NCBI GenBank assembly: GCA_038319025.1
Contig: JBBQCW010000007.1
Span: 62,001-126,000 of the forward strand
Direction: 5' to 3'
Source of the DNA: JBBQCW01 sp038319025
Lineage (GTDB): Bacteria > Actinomycetota > Thermoleophilia > Solirubrobacterales > Solirubrobacteraceae
Length of the DNA: 64,000 nucleotides
Below, one piece after another: positions 26,288 through 35,243 of this stretch (its first letter is position 1; each line of letters begins with the position of its first letter). The notes beneath the pieces were generated by a model. It was not told the DNA's origin. It saw only the letters and a list, made by a program, of their open reading frames with translations, and ran no database searches. The translations under genes were made by a program, and so were the position numbers.

Positions 26288-27247
26288 ATGAGCGCACCCC
26301 GGATGACACCACGAACAGAGCCGACTCGACGCCCGAGAGCCCTGGGAACGATCGCGCTGGCCGCACTTCTGATCATCGCCACCGGCGGCGCGGACACGAT
26401 CGCGTCGACGTCATCGTCCTGCTCAACAGCGCCGCCGCGCAAGACGGTCGCCTACGAGCGGATCAGCGGGGTCCCGGCCGACGCCACGAGCCTCGATGTC
26501 TACGCCCCCGCCCGCCAGTGCCTCGCCTCCGGCGGCAAGGCGCCGATTGTGATGTGGGTGCACGGCGGCGGCTACGCGATCGGCGATAAGAGCAACAAGG
26601 TGAAGGACAAGATCGCGCTGTTCTCCGCCCGCGGCTGGATCTTCGTCAGCGTCAATTACAGGCTGACGACGCCCGGGGCGCCGATGTCAGCTCGCTACCC
26701 AGACCATTATCGCGACGTCGCGGCCGCCGTGGCCTGGACCCGCTCGCACATCGCGTCGTATGGCGGCGACCGATCACGGATCGCTGTGCTGGGCCACTCG
26801 GCAGGCGCCGACATAGTGTCGAACGTGACGACGAACCCACGCTGGCTGAAGGAGCGCAAACTGAAGCTGACCGACGTGCGCTGCGCAGGACCGCTGGACA
26901 CCGAGGGCTTTGACAAGGTCTCCGCGGACGGCTCATCAGGCGAGAAGGCCCAGTGGGTCAACGCGCTGGGCAACAATCCGAACTACGAGCGGGAGACGTC
27001 CGCCACACTGCTGATCCGGCGCGGCGCGGGAATCCCGCGGACCATCACGGTCTACCGTGGCACGCCTCGCCGGCAAGCCATCGAAAAGAACTTCGCCGAC
27101 GTCCTGCGCGGCGCCGGCGTCTCCACCTCGCTCGTCGATGCGCGAACGCTGACCCACGAGCAAGTCAACGCCCGGATCGGGGCACGCGGCGACACCACCA
27201 TGACCCCGCCGCTGGTGAGCTTCCTGAAGAAATGCTTCGCAAGCTGA
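26288..27247 (+). CDS. secreted alpha/beta hydrolase (esterase, HGGG type)
   Basis: A 319-residue exported esterase-like enzyme. The signal peptide (LGTIALAALLIIATGG) sets the ATG at 26288. The oxyanion motif is HGGGYAIG and the nucleophile elbow GHSAGAD, as in the hormone-sensitive-lipase/BD-FAE group. A late acid residue and His (TLTHEQV) complete a likely triad. It is divergent from the propeller gene and ends at a strong hairpin. Substrate unknown; carboxylic esters or carbohydrate esters are typical. Confidence 0.85.
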   Translation: MSAPRMTPRTEPTRRPRALGTIALAALLIIATGGADTIASTSSSCSTAPPRKTVAYERISGVPADATSLDVYAPARQCLASGGKAPIVMWVHGGGYAIGDKSNKVKDKIALFSARGWIFVSVNYRLTTPGAPMSARYPDHYRDVAAAVAWTRSHIASYGGDRSRIAVLGHSAGADIVSNVTTNPRWLKERKLKLTDVRCAGPLDTEGFDKVSADGSSGEKAQWVNALGNNPNYERETSATLLIRRGAGIPRTITVYRGTPRRQAIEKNFADVLRGAGVSTSLVDARTLTHEQVNARIGARGDTTMTPPLVSFLKKCFAS

Positions 27248-27256
27248 GCGTGGACT

Positions 27257-27286
27257 GGAGGAGGCGGCGGTCGCAGCCGCCGCTCC
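27257..27286 (+). terminator. hairpin terminator of the esterase gene
   Basis: CGGCGG (27265-27270) pairs with CCGCCG (27277-27282), extended by GGAG and CTCC outside with one bulge. It starts 10 bases past the stop. Confidence 0.65.
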
Positions 27287-27627
27287 CCCGATCCGTCCGG
27301 GTTCTGAGCGGAGGGCCTCGAGGATCATCGAGGTAGTCGCGTCGACGCTCGATGGAGCCGCTCGCCCCGGTTTCGAGTCGGCGACCGTCCGGCCCTGCAC
27401 CTGTCACCGCACACGATGAATGAACACACCAGCCTGCTTTACCGCAAGCTTGAGGTGCATACCCGGGCCGAAGCGTTCGCGGCGCACCGCAGTTGGACCC
27501 GACGGAAGTAACAAGAAGTTACAGCCCGGGGCCCGATGAACCCCGATCTTCGGGTTAAACCCTCGAATTGGGCGGTTGAGGGCCGCGGAAAGGTCACAGC
27601 ACGAGCAACGGCCGTCAATCTGGCGGG
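27287..27627. other. intergenic region before the broken fatty-acid cluster
   Basis: About 340 bases with no convincing coding frame. An inverted repeat GTAAC-5-GTTAC lies at 27508-27522. The local sequence is less GC-rich than the flanks around 27400-27480. Presumably holds the cluster promoter. Confidence 0.4.
27508..27522. promoter_or_regulatory. operator-like inverted repeat
   Basis: GTAAC and GTTAC arms separated by AAGAA, 105 bases upstream of the fabD start. The size fits a repressor half-site pair, but no regulator gene is adjacent and the match is short. Confidence 0.25.
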
Positions 27628-28457
27628 GTGGCCGTCACCGCGTACCTCTTCCCCGGCCAAGGAGCGCAGCACGCTGCGGCGCTCACGAGCCGTCGAACGC
27701 CACGCTCCTGATCTCCTCGCCCTGGCCGTGGCGCTGCTGGGCCAGGAGCCTTTCTCCCGCTGCCATGACAGCACCCGCTTCGCCCAGCCGGCGATCCTGC
27801 TGGCTGGCTCGGCCGCCTGGAGGCGGACCGCGCCGGCCGACCGTCGCGCATACGCCGGGCACTCGCTCGGCGAACTGACGGCGCTGGCCGCCGGCGGTGC
27901 CCTCGCGCACACCGACGCAGTGCGCCTGTCGGTGACACGCGGGGAGATGATGGCCCAGGCTTCCGAGCGCGCGTCGTCAGGGCATGATCGCGGTGCTGAA
28001 GGGCTCATCCAGCGAGGCGAAGGCGTTGGCCGACGATCACAACCTCGTGGTGGCCAACGACAACGCCCCCGGGCAGGTCGTCCTGTCCGGGATGCGGCCG
28101 GGTCTGGAAGCGGCCCGTCGAGAAGCACGCGAGCGCGGATGGCCCGCCATCGCGCTGAGCGTTGCCGGGGCGTTCCACTCGCCCGAGATGGCGCCCGCCC
28201 GGCAGGCGTTCGCCGCCGCTGCCGCCGCCGTCACCTGGTCGGAACCCGACGCACCCGTGATCAGCGGCCTCACCGCTCAGCGTTTCGTCGACCCGGCCAA
28301 CGAACTTGTCGAGGCGATCACCGCACCGGTGCGCTGGCGGGAGGTCATGCCCGAGCTGTATCGCCACGGCGCGACTGACTTCGTCGACCTGGGCCCCGGG
28401 GACGTGCTCGCAAGGCTCGTAGAGCGCAACCCACCTGAACGCGACGTGAGCCGATGA
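27628..28457 (+). pseudogene. fabD: malonyl-CoA:ACP transacylase, two frameshifts
   Basis: The FabD sequence is spread over three frames. Frame one gives the start TAYLFPGQGAQ (from GTG 27628) and stops soon after. Frame two gives APDLLALAVALLGQ, RFAQPAILLAG and the nucleophile motif AGHSLGELTALAAG. Frame three gives GMIAVLKGSS, NDNAPGQVVLSG, the catalytic His in AGAFHSPEM, and DLGPGDVLARL. The shifts lie near 27688 and 27975. Each piece matches the family well, so decay or sequence error is recent. The end overlaps fabH (ATGA), as in an intact operon. Confidence 0.85.
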
Positions 28458-29461
28458 GCGTGCCTGAGCGAGGGGCCGCCACGTTACCCAAGGCCCGGCC
28501 ACTGACCGGCACGGCCATCACCGGGCTCGGGACGGCCCAGCCCGACCGGCTGGTCGGAAACGAAGAAGTCGCCGCCGCCGCTGGCGTCGACGAGGCCTGG
28601 ATCATCAAACGCACAGGCATCCGCTCGCGTCGCCACGCGGCCCCGGGCGACTGCCTCCACGACTTAGCCGCCCGCGCCGCCCGCGCTGCGCTGGACGACG
28701 CCGAGGTGCGCGCGGTGGACCTCGACCTCGTGCTCGTGGCGACGTGTTCGTCGGACGAGATCGTTCCGCACACCGCGCCCCTGCTCGCCGCCGCGCTGGG
28801 CGCCGACGGAGTCGGTGCGGTGGACGTGGGCGCGGCGTGCACAGGCTTCATCGGTGCCCTGACCCTGGGCAGCGCGATGATCGAGGCCGGACGAGCGCGC
28901 GATGTCCTCGTCGTCGGAGCGGAGATGCTGGCCCGCCATGCAGACCCAGCCGATCGCGGCACCGGCCCGATCTTTGCCGACGGTGCCGGTGCGGTGGTGC
29001 TCGGCGCCCGCTAGGGCCGGGACTCCTCGATTGGGCCCGCGTGCCTGGGCGCGGACGGGTCACTGGGTCCACTGCTGCACGCTGAACGTTCGGATGGCCT
29101 CATCCGGATGGACGGCCATGAGGTCTTTCGCCATGCGGTGGCGCGAATGGGACAGGCGGCCGAGGCAGCCTGTGCACGCGTCGGAGTTCACATACATGAC
29201 TTGGAATTGCTTGTCTTTCACCAGGCCAACATGCGCATCCTGCGGGCGCTGACCGAACGCCTCGGGTTGGATCCCGAGCGCGTCGTCTGCACTATCGCCG
29301 AGCACGGCAACACCTCCGCCGCGTCGATCCCCCTCGCCCTCGGTGAGGCGCGCGAGCGCGGACTGCTGCACGGCGGCGACCGCGTGTTGCTGGCGGCCTT
29401 CGGAGCCGGGTTCACGTGGGGCGCCACCGTCATCACCTGGGACGAGCCCGATGCGTCCTGA
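28454..29461 (+). pseudogene. fabH: 3-oxoacyl-ACP synthase III, two compensating frameshifts
   Basis: All catalytic residues are present: Cys in GAACTGFIGAL, His in HQANMRIL and Asn in EHGNTSAAS. The first frame ends at a TAG at 29012 after GAGAVVLGAR. A neighbouring frame then carries GPGLLDWARVPG, and the original frame resumes with GADGSLGPLLHAERSDG near 29045. So about 35 bases are read out of frame between two opposite shifts, and the first shift brings an early stop. Product would be truncated unless the stop is a sequence error. Confidence 0.85.
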
Positions 29462-30188
29462 CGGCGCGGTCGTCCTGGTCACCGGAGGGTCCGGCGGCAT
29501 CAGCGCTGCGTGCGCGCACGCCCTGGCCGCCGACGGATGGGCCGTCGCACTCACCTATCGCTCGAACCCCACGGGCGCCGCGCTCACCGTCGAGGAAATC
29601 GAGTCAGCAGGTGGCCGAGCCCATGGCATCGCGGTCGACATCACCGATGCTGCGGCTCCACCGAAAGCGTTTGCCGCCGCACAGGAGGCGCTCGGCGGCC
29701 CGGTATTAGGCCTGGTGAACAACGCCGGGGTGCGCGCCGACGACCTCGCCGTCTCCCTGAGCGACGACGCGTGGGACCTCGTCGTGAACACCAACCTCAC
29801 AGCAGCGTTCCGATTCACGCGGCAGGCGCTGAACGGCATGGTCCGAGCACGTCACGGGCGAGTGGTGAACATCTCATCGATCGTGGGACTGCGCGCTAGC
29901 GTCGGGCAATCGGGCTACGCAGCCGCCAAGGCCGGTCTGATCGGTTTCACCCGCACCGCGGGGGCGGAGGTGGCACGCCGAGGCGTAACGGTCAACGCCG
30001 TGGCCCCCGGCCTCATAGCGACCGCGATGACCAGCGACGTCGTCGGTGAAGAGAAGGTGCGAGCGATCCCGGCGCGGCGCACCGGCACGCCCGACGAGGT
30101 CGCTGCCGGCGTCGCGTTCCTGGCCTCCGACGCCGCTTCCTACATCACGGCCACCACCCTGTTCATCGACGGCGGCTTGTCCGCCTGA
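29451..30188 (+). CDS. fabG: 3-oxoacyl-ACP reductase
   Basis: A 245-residue short-chain dehydrogenase. The NADPH site is TGGSGGIS, with NNAG, the catalytic Ser in NISSIVG, and YAAAK. The C-terminus FIDGGLSA is typical of FabG. The frame is intact. The ATG at 29451 lies 11 bases inside the fabH end, the usual coupling in this cluster. It reduces 3-ketoacyl-ACP in fatty-acid elongation; with its partners broken it may work with other complexes or drift. Confidence 0.9.
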   Translation: MRPDGAVVLVTGGSGGISAACAHALAADGWAVALTYRSNPTGAALTVEEIESAGGRAHGIAVDITDAAAPPKAFAAAQEALGGPVLGLVNNAGVRADDLAVSLSDDAWDLVVNTNLTAAFRFTRQALNGMVRARHGRVVNISSIVGLRASVGQSGYAAAKAGLIGFTRTAGAEVARRGVTVNAVAPGLIATAMTSDVVGEEKVRAIPARRTGTPDEVAAGVAFLASDAASYITATTLFIDGGLSA

Positions 30189-30203
30189 CTCAAGGAGAAA
30201 CCA

Positions 30204-30452
30204 GTGAGCACCATCAGCAGCGAACACGTCGAGCAGGTCGTTATCAAGGCAATCCTGGACTTTGGCGCCGAATCGGACCAGATCAGTCGCGGCGCGAGCT
30301 TCGAGGCGCTCGACTTCGACTCGCTCGACCTGGCGGAGCTGGCTCAGATCGTCGACGAGGAGTTCGGCGTCGAACTCAAAAGCGGTGACCTGAAGAACAT
30401 CAAGACCGTCGGCCAGGCAATCGACCTGATCGCCGAGCGCGCCGCAGCCTGA
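30204..30452 (+). CDS. acyl carrier protein
   Basis: An 82-residue acidic carrier protein. The phosphopantetheine Ser is in DFDSLDLAEL. The GTG start has AAGGAGA 6 bases upstream, the best ribosome site in the cluster. Intact. It could be modified by AcpS encoded at 17140. The stop overlaps the next start (TGATG). Confidence 0.92.
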   Translation: MSTISSEHVEQVVIKAILDFGAESDQISRGASFEALDFDSLDLAELAQIVDEEFGVELKSGDLKNIKTVGQAIDLIAERAAA

Positions 30453-30958
30453 TGCTGCGCGAGGTCGTCATCACAGGCGTGGGCGCCGTCACGCCGCTCG
30501 GCGCCGGCGCGCGCACGGCGTTCGAGACGAGCGCGTTCAGTTTCAAGGCGCTCGTCGCCGAACTCCACCCGCTGCTCGCCGCCGGCGAGGCACCGAGCGT
30601 TGTCGGCCTGGGCTTCGACGCAGCAGTGGCCTGGCCCGTCTATGACTGGATGGGTGTCGCCAAGGCGGCGCTCGAATCGGTGTCCCGCTACCTGGCCCGA
30701 GATCTAGGCCCTGACGGGATCCGCGTGAACCTTGTCAGCGCAGGGCCGCTGGCCACCGTGGCCGCCAGTGGAATTCCCGGCTTCGAGCAGCTCGCCGACG
30801 TCTGGCGCCGGCAGGCGCCGCGCGGCTGGGATGTCACGGACCCCGGACCAGTCGCTGACGCGGTCTGCTGGCTCGTGTCTGACCGCGCCCGATCCATCAG
30901 CGGAGAGATCCTGCACGTCGACGGCGGCTTCCATGCGATGGGCGCGCCACTGCGATGA
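30452..30958 (+). pseudogene. in-frame chimera: FabF N-terminus joined to FabI C-terminus
   Basis: A 168-residue open frame. Residues 1-25 (VVITGVGAVTPLGAGAR) are the start of a FabF-type 3-oxoacyl-ACP synthase. From about residue 27 it is the C-terminal half of a FabI-type enoyl-ACP reductase (AWPVYDWMGVAKAALES, RVNLVSAGPL, GEILHVDGGFHAMG). The ketosynthase Cys-His-His and the FabI NADH site and Tyr are absent. A deletion of roughly 1.5 kb would explain it. GCGTTC occurs on both sides of the joint (30519-30540), a possible microhomology. Unlikely to be active. Confidence 0.85.
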
Positions 30959-31020
30959 TCCTGCTCACTGGCGCCACCGGCGATCTCGGCACGCTCGTCC
31001 TCGCCCGGCTCCTCCGGTAA
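30955..31020 (+). pseudogene. 21-codon remnant of an NAD(P)-binding (NmrA/SDR-like) protein
   Basis: An ATG overlapping the previous stop (ATGATG-type) opens a frame reading MILLTGATGDLGTLVLARLL and then TAA. TGATGDLG is the dinucleotide-binding loop of NmrA-like or extended SDR proteins, which are normally over 280 residues. The rest is gone; a hairpin starts 5 bases later. This marks the second edge of the damaged cluster. Confidence 0.65.
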
Positions 31021-31024
31021 ACCA

Positions 31025-31056
31025 CCACGTGCACGGGATGTCTCCCGTGCACGTGG
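31025..31056. terminator. perfect 14-bp hairpin terminator
   Basis: CCACGTGCACGGGA (31025-31038) pairs with its exact complement (31043-31056) over loop TGTC. It lies between the broken cluster (plus) and the end of the giant esterase gene (minus, stop 31083), so it can stop both. Confidence 0.75.
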
Positions 31057-31082
31057 CCCTGCTTGTGCGGACCCGCGCGCGA

Positions 31083-34000
31083 CTAGCTAGTGACGGTCGC
31101 CGTCAGCACGGACGCGGAGCGAGTCCCGTCGAGATTTGTCGCCGTCACTACAAACCGCAGTCGGCGACCCTCGTCATTGCTCGTCACCCGGTAGCCGGCG
31201 CGCGTGGCCAGCGAACCGGGGATGTCGGTGAACGTGGTGCCGGCTACGTCCGAGCGCTGCCACTGATAGCGGTAGCTGATCGGCGACGCCCCGGTCCACG
31301 ACCCCCGTTTCCCGGTGACGACGCTCCCGACGACCGCAGATCCCGTGACCGATGGCGAGACTGAGTTCACCGGCGGGAGGCCCTGAACGACTGCGGTCGC
31401 GGTCGCGGTGGCCGAGGTTGATCCGTCTAGGTTCGTAGCCGTCACGATCGCACGGATCCTCGCACCCACGTCCGCACGGCTCAGTCGGTACGCCTTGCCC
31501 GTTCCGACGGCCGTGTACGCCCCACCGGCGAACGAACGCTGCCACTGGATCGCGTAGGAGGACGAGTTGCCACCGTAACGCCAGGTCCCAAGGGTCACCG
31601 TCAGCGTCTTACCCATGGTCGGCGTGCCGAGAATCGCCGGGGGCCCCACGTTGACGGGAGGGGCCGCGTACACGGCGTACACGACCGTCGTCTCCGAGGT
31701 GTTCCCAGCGCCATCGTCGGCGTGCACGGTGAACAGATGCGAGCCCAACGTGCTGGTGTCCAGCGCATCACCGTCGGCGACCGGACCGTCACAGGCGCTC
31801 AGACCTGAGCCACCGGTGTCGAAGCATGTGTACTGCGCTGCATGCACCGAGCTCCGTGGATAGGCGGCGCCCAACGGCGACGTCACCTGGACGGTCGGGG
31901 CCGAGGTGTCCTCGTACACGGTGTAGTTCACGGTCTGATCAGTCACGTTACCGGCACCATCAGTGGCATGCACCGTGAACGACTTCGCACCCGCCGAAGA
32001 CGTATCGACCGGATCACCATCAGCGACCGGACCCGAGCAGCTGCTCAGACCCGACCCGCCGCTGTCAGCGCACGCGTAGTCGGCGGGATGCGTCGAGCCC
32101 TTCAGGAACGAAGCACCGTCGACGGGCGCATCGATCTGCACCGTCGGCGCCGCGGTGTCCTCGTACACCGAATAGTGCACCGTCTGGTCAGTCACATTGC
32201 CGGCGCCATCGACGGCATGCACCGTGAACGACTTCGCGCCCACCGACGAGGTGTCCAGCGGATCACCATCCGCGACGGGACCTGCGCACACACTCAAGCC
32301 CGAACCACCCGAATCAGCACACGAGAAGTCCGCGATCTGTGAGGTGCCCTTGCGGAACGACGCACCCTCCACCGGCGCATCAATGGTCACCGTCGGCGCT
32401 GTCGTATCCGCATACACCGAATAGGTCACGGTCTGATCCTTCACGTTGCCATCGCCATCAACAGCATGCACCGTGAACGACTTCGCGCCCGCCGACGAGG
32501 TATCAAGATCTGCTCCGTCGGCCACCGGGCCCGAACAGCTCGCAAGACCAGATCCACCGGTGTCTGCGCACGTGAAGTGCGCGGCGTGCGATGAGCCCTT
32601 CAGGAATGAGACGCCGTCTGCCGGCGAATCGATCTGTACCGACGGCGGAGTGCTGTCGGCGGGACGGATGGTCACGTCTGTCGTACCGGAGGAGACGCTG
32701 AGCGTCAACCCGTTGGCAGCCAGCGTCGAGGGCGCGCCGCTCACCACGGTGCCCGCCAGGGAGCCCTTGAGCAGTACCTGTGCCCCACCGTCGGACACCA
32801 GGTGCACCGACAAAGGCCTATCAGTGCGCAGCCCCATCTTCGAGAGGTCAAAGGCCGACGTGCTGACGTTGGTCAGCGTCGCACTGAAGCGATTCTCCGT
32901 CTCCGCCGTACCGAACACGTAGTTCTGACCGGTCAACTGGTATGGCCGCGGCAGTGTTGCCGCGGAGTGATCCTCGTTGATGTTCGACAAGCCGGTGACG
33001 CTGGACGAGAGACCTGACGTCGTGGCGTCGACGGTGCCGTTGGAGAGGAATCCGTTTGACGTGTCCCGCACGTGGAATCCCGACAGCCAGTAAGCATGGT
33101 CGAACACGAGCTCGTTGCTGATGTCGGCTCGCCACCAGCTCTCTGACATCGAAAACGTGACATGAGCCGGGTTCGACAGATCTGGCACTTCCTGCAGGAA
33201 GCCCGCCTGCTCGGCCCAGTAGTCGTCGTCGGTCAGTGTGGAGTGCGCGGCCGTCGGCTCATCCATGAACCGGTACATGTATCCCTTGCCCAGGAGATCA
33301 TTCGTGAGGGTCACCGAGTCCGCGAACGGGTTGTTCACATCCTGCTCGCCGTGCACATCCATGAACGGCAGATTGCGAAAGTTGGCCGTCCGTGCCCGGG
33401 GCGCGCCGTTCGGCACGGTGCCGGCTTGATAACCAGGCGGGCAGCCCGGGAACGCCAGGTCACAGCCGGCCGGCCCAGGGGATTCGGCGATCGCAGCGTT
33501 GAAGAGATCGGGGCGAGTGACCGCCAGCCGCAGCGTGCCGCTGGCGCCCATCGAGTGGCCCATCACCAGAGCTTTCGTGTCGTCGCCCAGGCCGTAGCGC
33601 AGCTTGGCGTCAGCGAGTGCTTCCAGGCAGTCGAGCTCCGAAGCATCGGTGTAGCCACTGTTCGGGCCACGACCCGTGCACGATACGAGGATCATGCCGA
33701 GGCCCTCGCCGAACTGCTGCTGGATGCCGGGCTGGTCGATGAACGAGTTGAGGTTGCCGCCGCCACCGTGCATGAAAACGCCGATGCGCGGATGGGCGGG
33801 CAGGTTGGACGGGACGTAGATCTTGTACGGCAATTCATGGCCGAGGTTCTGAAGCAGGTACGGCCCGTTGGGGTTGCCGTTGGCGTTGTCCCGTGGACCG
33901 CGGATCGCCAATCCGGCGGTGCTGTTGCCTTCACCCGCGGCGTAGGCCGAGTAGTAGGTCCGCTCCAGGTAGCCGCTGGTGGGCAGCGGGGTGACCCCGG

Positions 34001-34853
34001 TGCCGTTGTCCAAGTCGATGGTCGGCTTCAGGACGGCAGCACCCTGTGAGGCGGGAAGCGTGCCCGTGGCCAGGGCAACCGCCTGGTTGGTGGACTGGAA
34101 GGTGCCGACATCGCCGACGCGGAGGACGTTGAACGCGTTGGACGCTGCCGTCGCGGCGGCCGGCCGGCCCCCGGGCGAGGTGGCGGTCGCGGTCTTGGCG
34201 ACTTCGAGCCAGGTCTGAGCACTCGGATTCCATAGACCTGAGGCTGCGTACATCCCGAACGGGGAACTGCCGAGCAGGGCCGCCGGCACCGATGCCGTCA
34301 TCGTGTTGGTGCTCAGATCGATCGACGTCGTGATGCCGACGGCCGCGAGCGACCCGCCGTCCCACTGCCCACCGGTGCCCCACAGCATCAGGACGTGTTC
34401 AGTGCCCGTCGTGCTCAGCTTCGAGTTCTTGCCCCACGCCTGAGCGCCACCGCCGGCCGCCGTGTCGAACGCGAAGCCGATCACGGCGGCGTCGTTGACG
34501 ACCATGGCGTTGAAGCGGGCCAGCAACTCCACCCGGCTCCCATCGCTGCTGCGCTTGGCGCGGATCTCGGCGATGTCGGCGGCGGACGCGGCAAACCGGG
34601 AGTCATCGGTGGGATAGGTGTAGTCACCCTTCCCGTTGCCTGAGGTCGCCGTCTTGGCACCCTTGTCGTCCAGCAGTCCGTCGGTCCAGATCCACTGGCC
34701 GCCGGAGTACTCCGCGTAGGTGGCGATCCCGCTTCCCTGTCCTGACCAGCCGGAGGGCAGCGGGGCGGAGAGGAACGACGCCGCGGCCGAGGACGCACAG
34801 ATCGCGCAGACGATGGCAGTAATGAGGACGGTCGCGAGGGTACGAGCAGGCAT
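31083..34853 (-). CDS. giant exported esterase with HYR-like repeats (paralogue of the gene at 40974)
   Basis: A 1256-residue exported protein. Signal peptide 1-25; an N-terminal beta domain 28-235 with WIWTDGLLDDKGA and DYTYPTDD, like the glucodextranase-type C-terminal module. An alpha/beta hydrolase of the polyhydroxybutyrate-depolymerase type follows: HGGGGN at 362, GHSMGA with Ser434, Asp505 in HGEQD, His537. Four HYR-like modules of about 83 residues (732-1066), each with a Cys pair, lead to two Ig-like modules with IQWQRS and YQWQRS. The ATG follows AAGGAAA. No anchor motif is visible. Likely degrades a polyester or ester polymer outside the cell; substrate is inference. Confidence 0.85.
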   Translation of the reverse strand: MPARTLATVLITAIVCAICASSAAASFLSAPLPSGWSGQGSGIATYAEYSGGQWIWTDGLLDDKGAKTATSGNGKGDYTYPTDDSRFAASAADIAEIRAKRSSDGSRVELLARFNAMVVNDAAVIGFAFDTAAGGGAQAWGKNSKLSTTGTEHVLMLWGTGGQWDGGSLAAVGITTSIDLSTNTMTASVPAALLGSSPFGMYAASGLWNPSAQTWLEVAKTATATSPGGRPAAATAASNAFNVLRVGDVGTFQSTNQAVALATGTLPASQGAAVLKPTIDLDNGTGVTPLPTSGYLERTYYSAYAAGEGNSTAGLAIRGPRDNANGNPNGPYLLQNLGHELPYKIYVPSNLPAHPRIGVFMHGGGGNLNSFIDQPGIQQQFGEGLGMILVSCTGRGPNSGYTDASELDCLEALADAKLRYGLGDDTKALVMGHSMGASGTLRLAVTRPDLFNAAIAESPGPAGCDLAFPGCPPGYQAGTVPNGAPRARTANFRNLPFMDVHGEQDVNNPFADSVTLTNDLLGKGYMYRFMDEPTAAHSTLTDDDYWAEQAGFLQEVPDLSNPAHVTFSMSESWWRADISNELVFDHAYWLSGFHVRDTSNGFLSNGTVDATTSGLSSSVTGLSNINEDHSAATLPRPYQLTGQNYVFGTAETENRFSATLTNVSTSAFDLSKMGLRTDRPLSVHLVSDGGAQVLLKGSLAGTVVSGAPSTLAANGLTLSVSSGTTDVTIRPADSTPPSVQIDSPADGVSFLKGSSHAAHFTCADTGGSGLASCSGPVADGADLDTSSAGAKSFTVHAVDGDGNVKDQTVTYSVYADTTAPTVTIDAPVEGASFRKGTSQIADFSCADSGGSGLSVCAGPVADGDPLDTSSVGAKSFTVHAVDGAGNVTDQTVHYSVYEDTAAPTVQIDAPVDGASFLKGSTHPADYACADSGGSGLSSCSGPVADGDPVDTSSAGAKSFTVHATDGAGNVTDQTVNYTVYEDTSAPTVQVTSPLGAAYPRSSVHAAQYTCFDTGGSGLSACDGPVADGDALDTSTLGSHLFTVHADDGAGNTSETTVVYAVYAAPPVNVGPPAILGTPTMGKTLTVTLGTWRYGGNSSSYAIQWQRSFAGGAYTAVGTGKAYRLSRADVGARIRAIVTATNLDGSTSATATATAVVQGLPPVNSVSPSVTGSAVVGSVVTGKRGSWTGASPISYRYQWQRSDVAGTTFTDIPGSLATRAGYRVTSNDEGRRLRFVVTATNLDGTRSASVLTATVTS
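31650..32660. repeat. four tandem HYR-like coding repeats
   Basis: Four units of about 249 bases within the esterase gene. Each encodes a CxD(S/T)GGSGLxxCxGPVADG core followed by a SFTVHA(V/T)DGxGNV strand. The units differ at many codons, so the array is older than the one in the neighbouring gene. Confidence 0.75.
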
Positions 34854-35020
34854 GGCTGGTTTCCTTGGGGTTCGGAAGGCGAACGCAGGCCCGTGGCCGT
34901 TCGTCCTGATGTGCTTTCCCGTTGTTCTGCCGCCGCGTCTCTCCGCGGCCGGCAGCGCTGGGTGCACTTCCCTCCTCCTGTTATGGACAGTTCGAGCGTA
35001 GGCCCGCGCTGGGTAACACG

Positions 35021-35059
35021 CATCGGAGATCGGCTCAAGTTTGCGCCCAGTCGATTGTG
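35021..35059 (-). promoter_or_regulatory. shared upstream element, copy 2
   Basis: Plus strand: CATCGG, 28 bases, TTGTG, with CTCAAGTTT at the fixed inner position, followed by CGCATTCACC. It lies 167 bases upstream of the chosen esterase start, farther than the other copies (49-57 bases), which implies a longer leader here. Confidence 0.65.
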
Positions 35060-35105
35060 CGCATTCACCTACGGCGGGCCGGCGGCGCGAGCCGGCGGCG
35101 ACCTA

Positions 35106-35172
35106 GCGCCAGGTGCGCGCTGCGGACCGCGGCTGGGGTCTCAGCCGGCGACCGGCAGCGCGCCCCTGGCGC
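35106..35172 (-). terminator. long nested hairpin, terminator of the FG-GAP gene
   Basis: A 17-bp outer stem with one mismatch (35106-35122 with 35156-35172) encloses an inner perfect 6-bp stem (CGGCTG 35130-35135, CAGCCG 35142-35147). It lies 72 bases past the stop of the upstream giant gene and separates it from the promoter element of the next one. Confidence 0.65.
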
Positions 35173-35243
35173 CCAAATCACGTCAGTCCGTCAGCGAGCC
35201 GGCCGGCCGCGGGGTGTCCGCGACCGACCATCTCGCGTTCGGT

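Larger units (their letters stand above)
34854..35243. other. intergenic region between two giant genes
   Basis: 390 bases. It holds the leader of the esterase gene, the shared element (35021-35059) and a long nested hairpin (35106-35172). No coding frame is supported in it. Confidence 0.6.

Noticed and set aside
27628..31020. Insertion of a mobile element as the cause of the broken cluster
   Set aside because: No transposase, terminal inverted repeats or target duplications were found; small indels and deletions explain the pattern.
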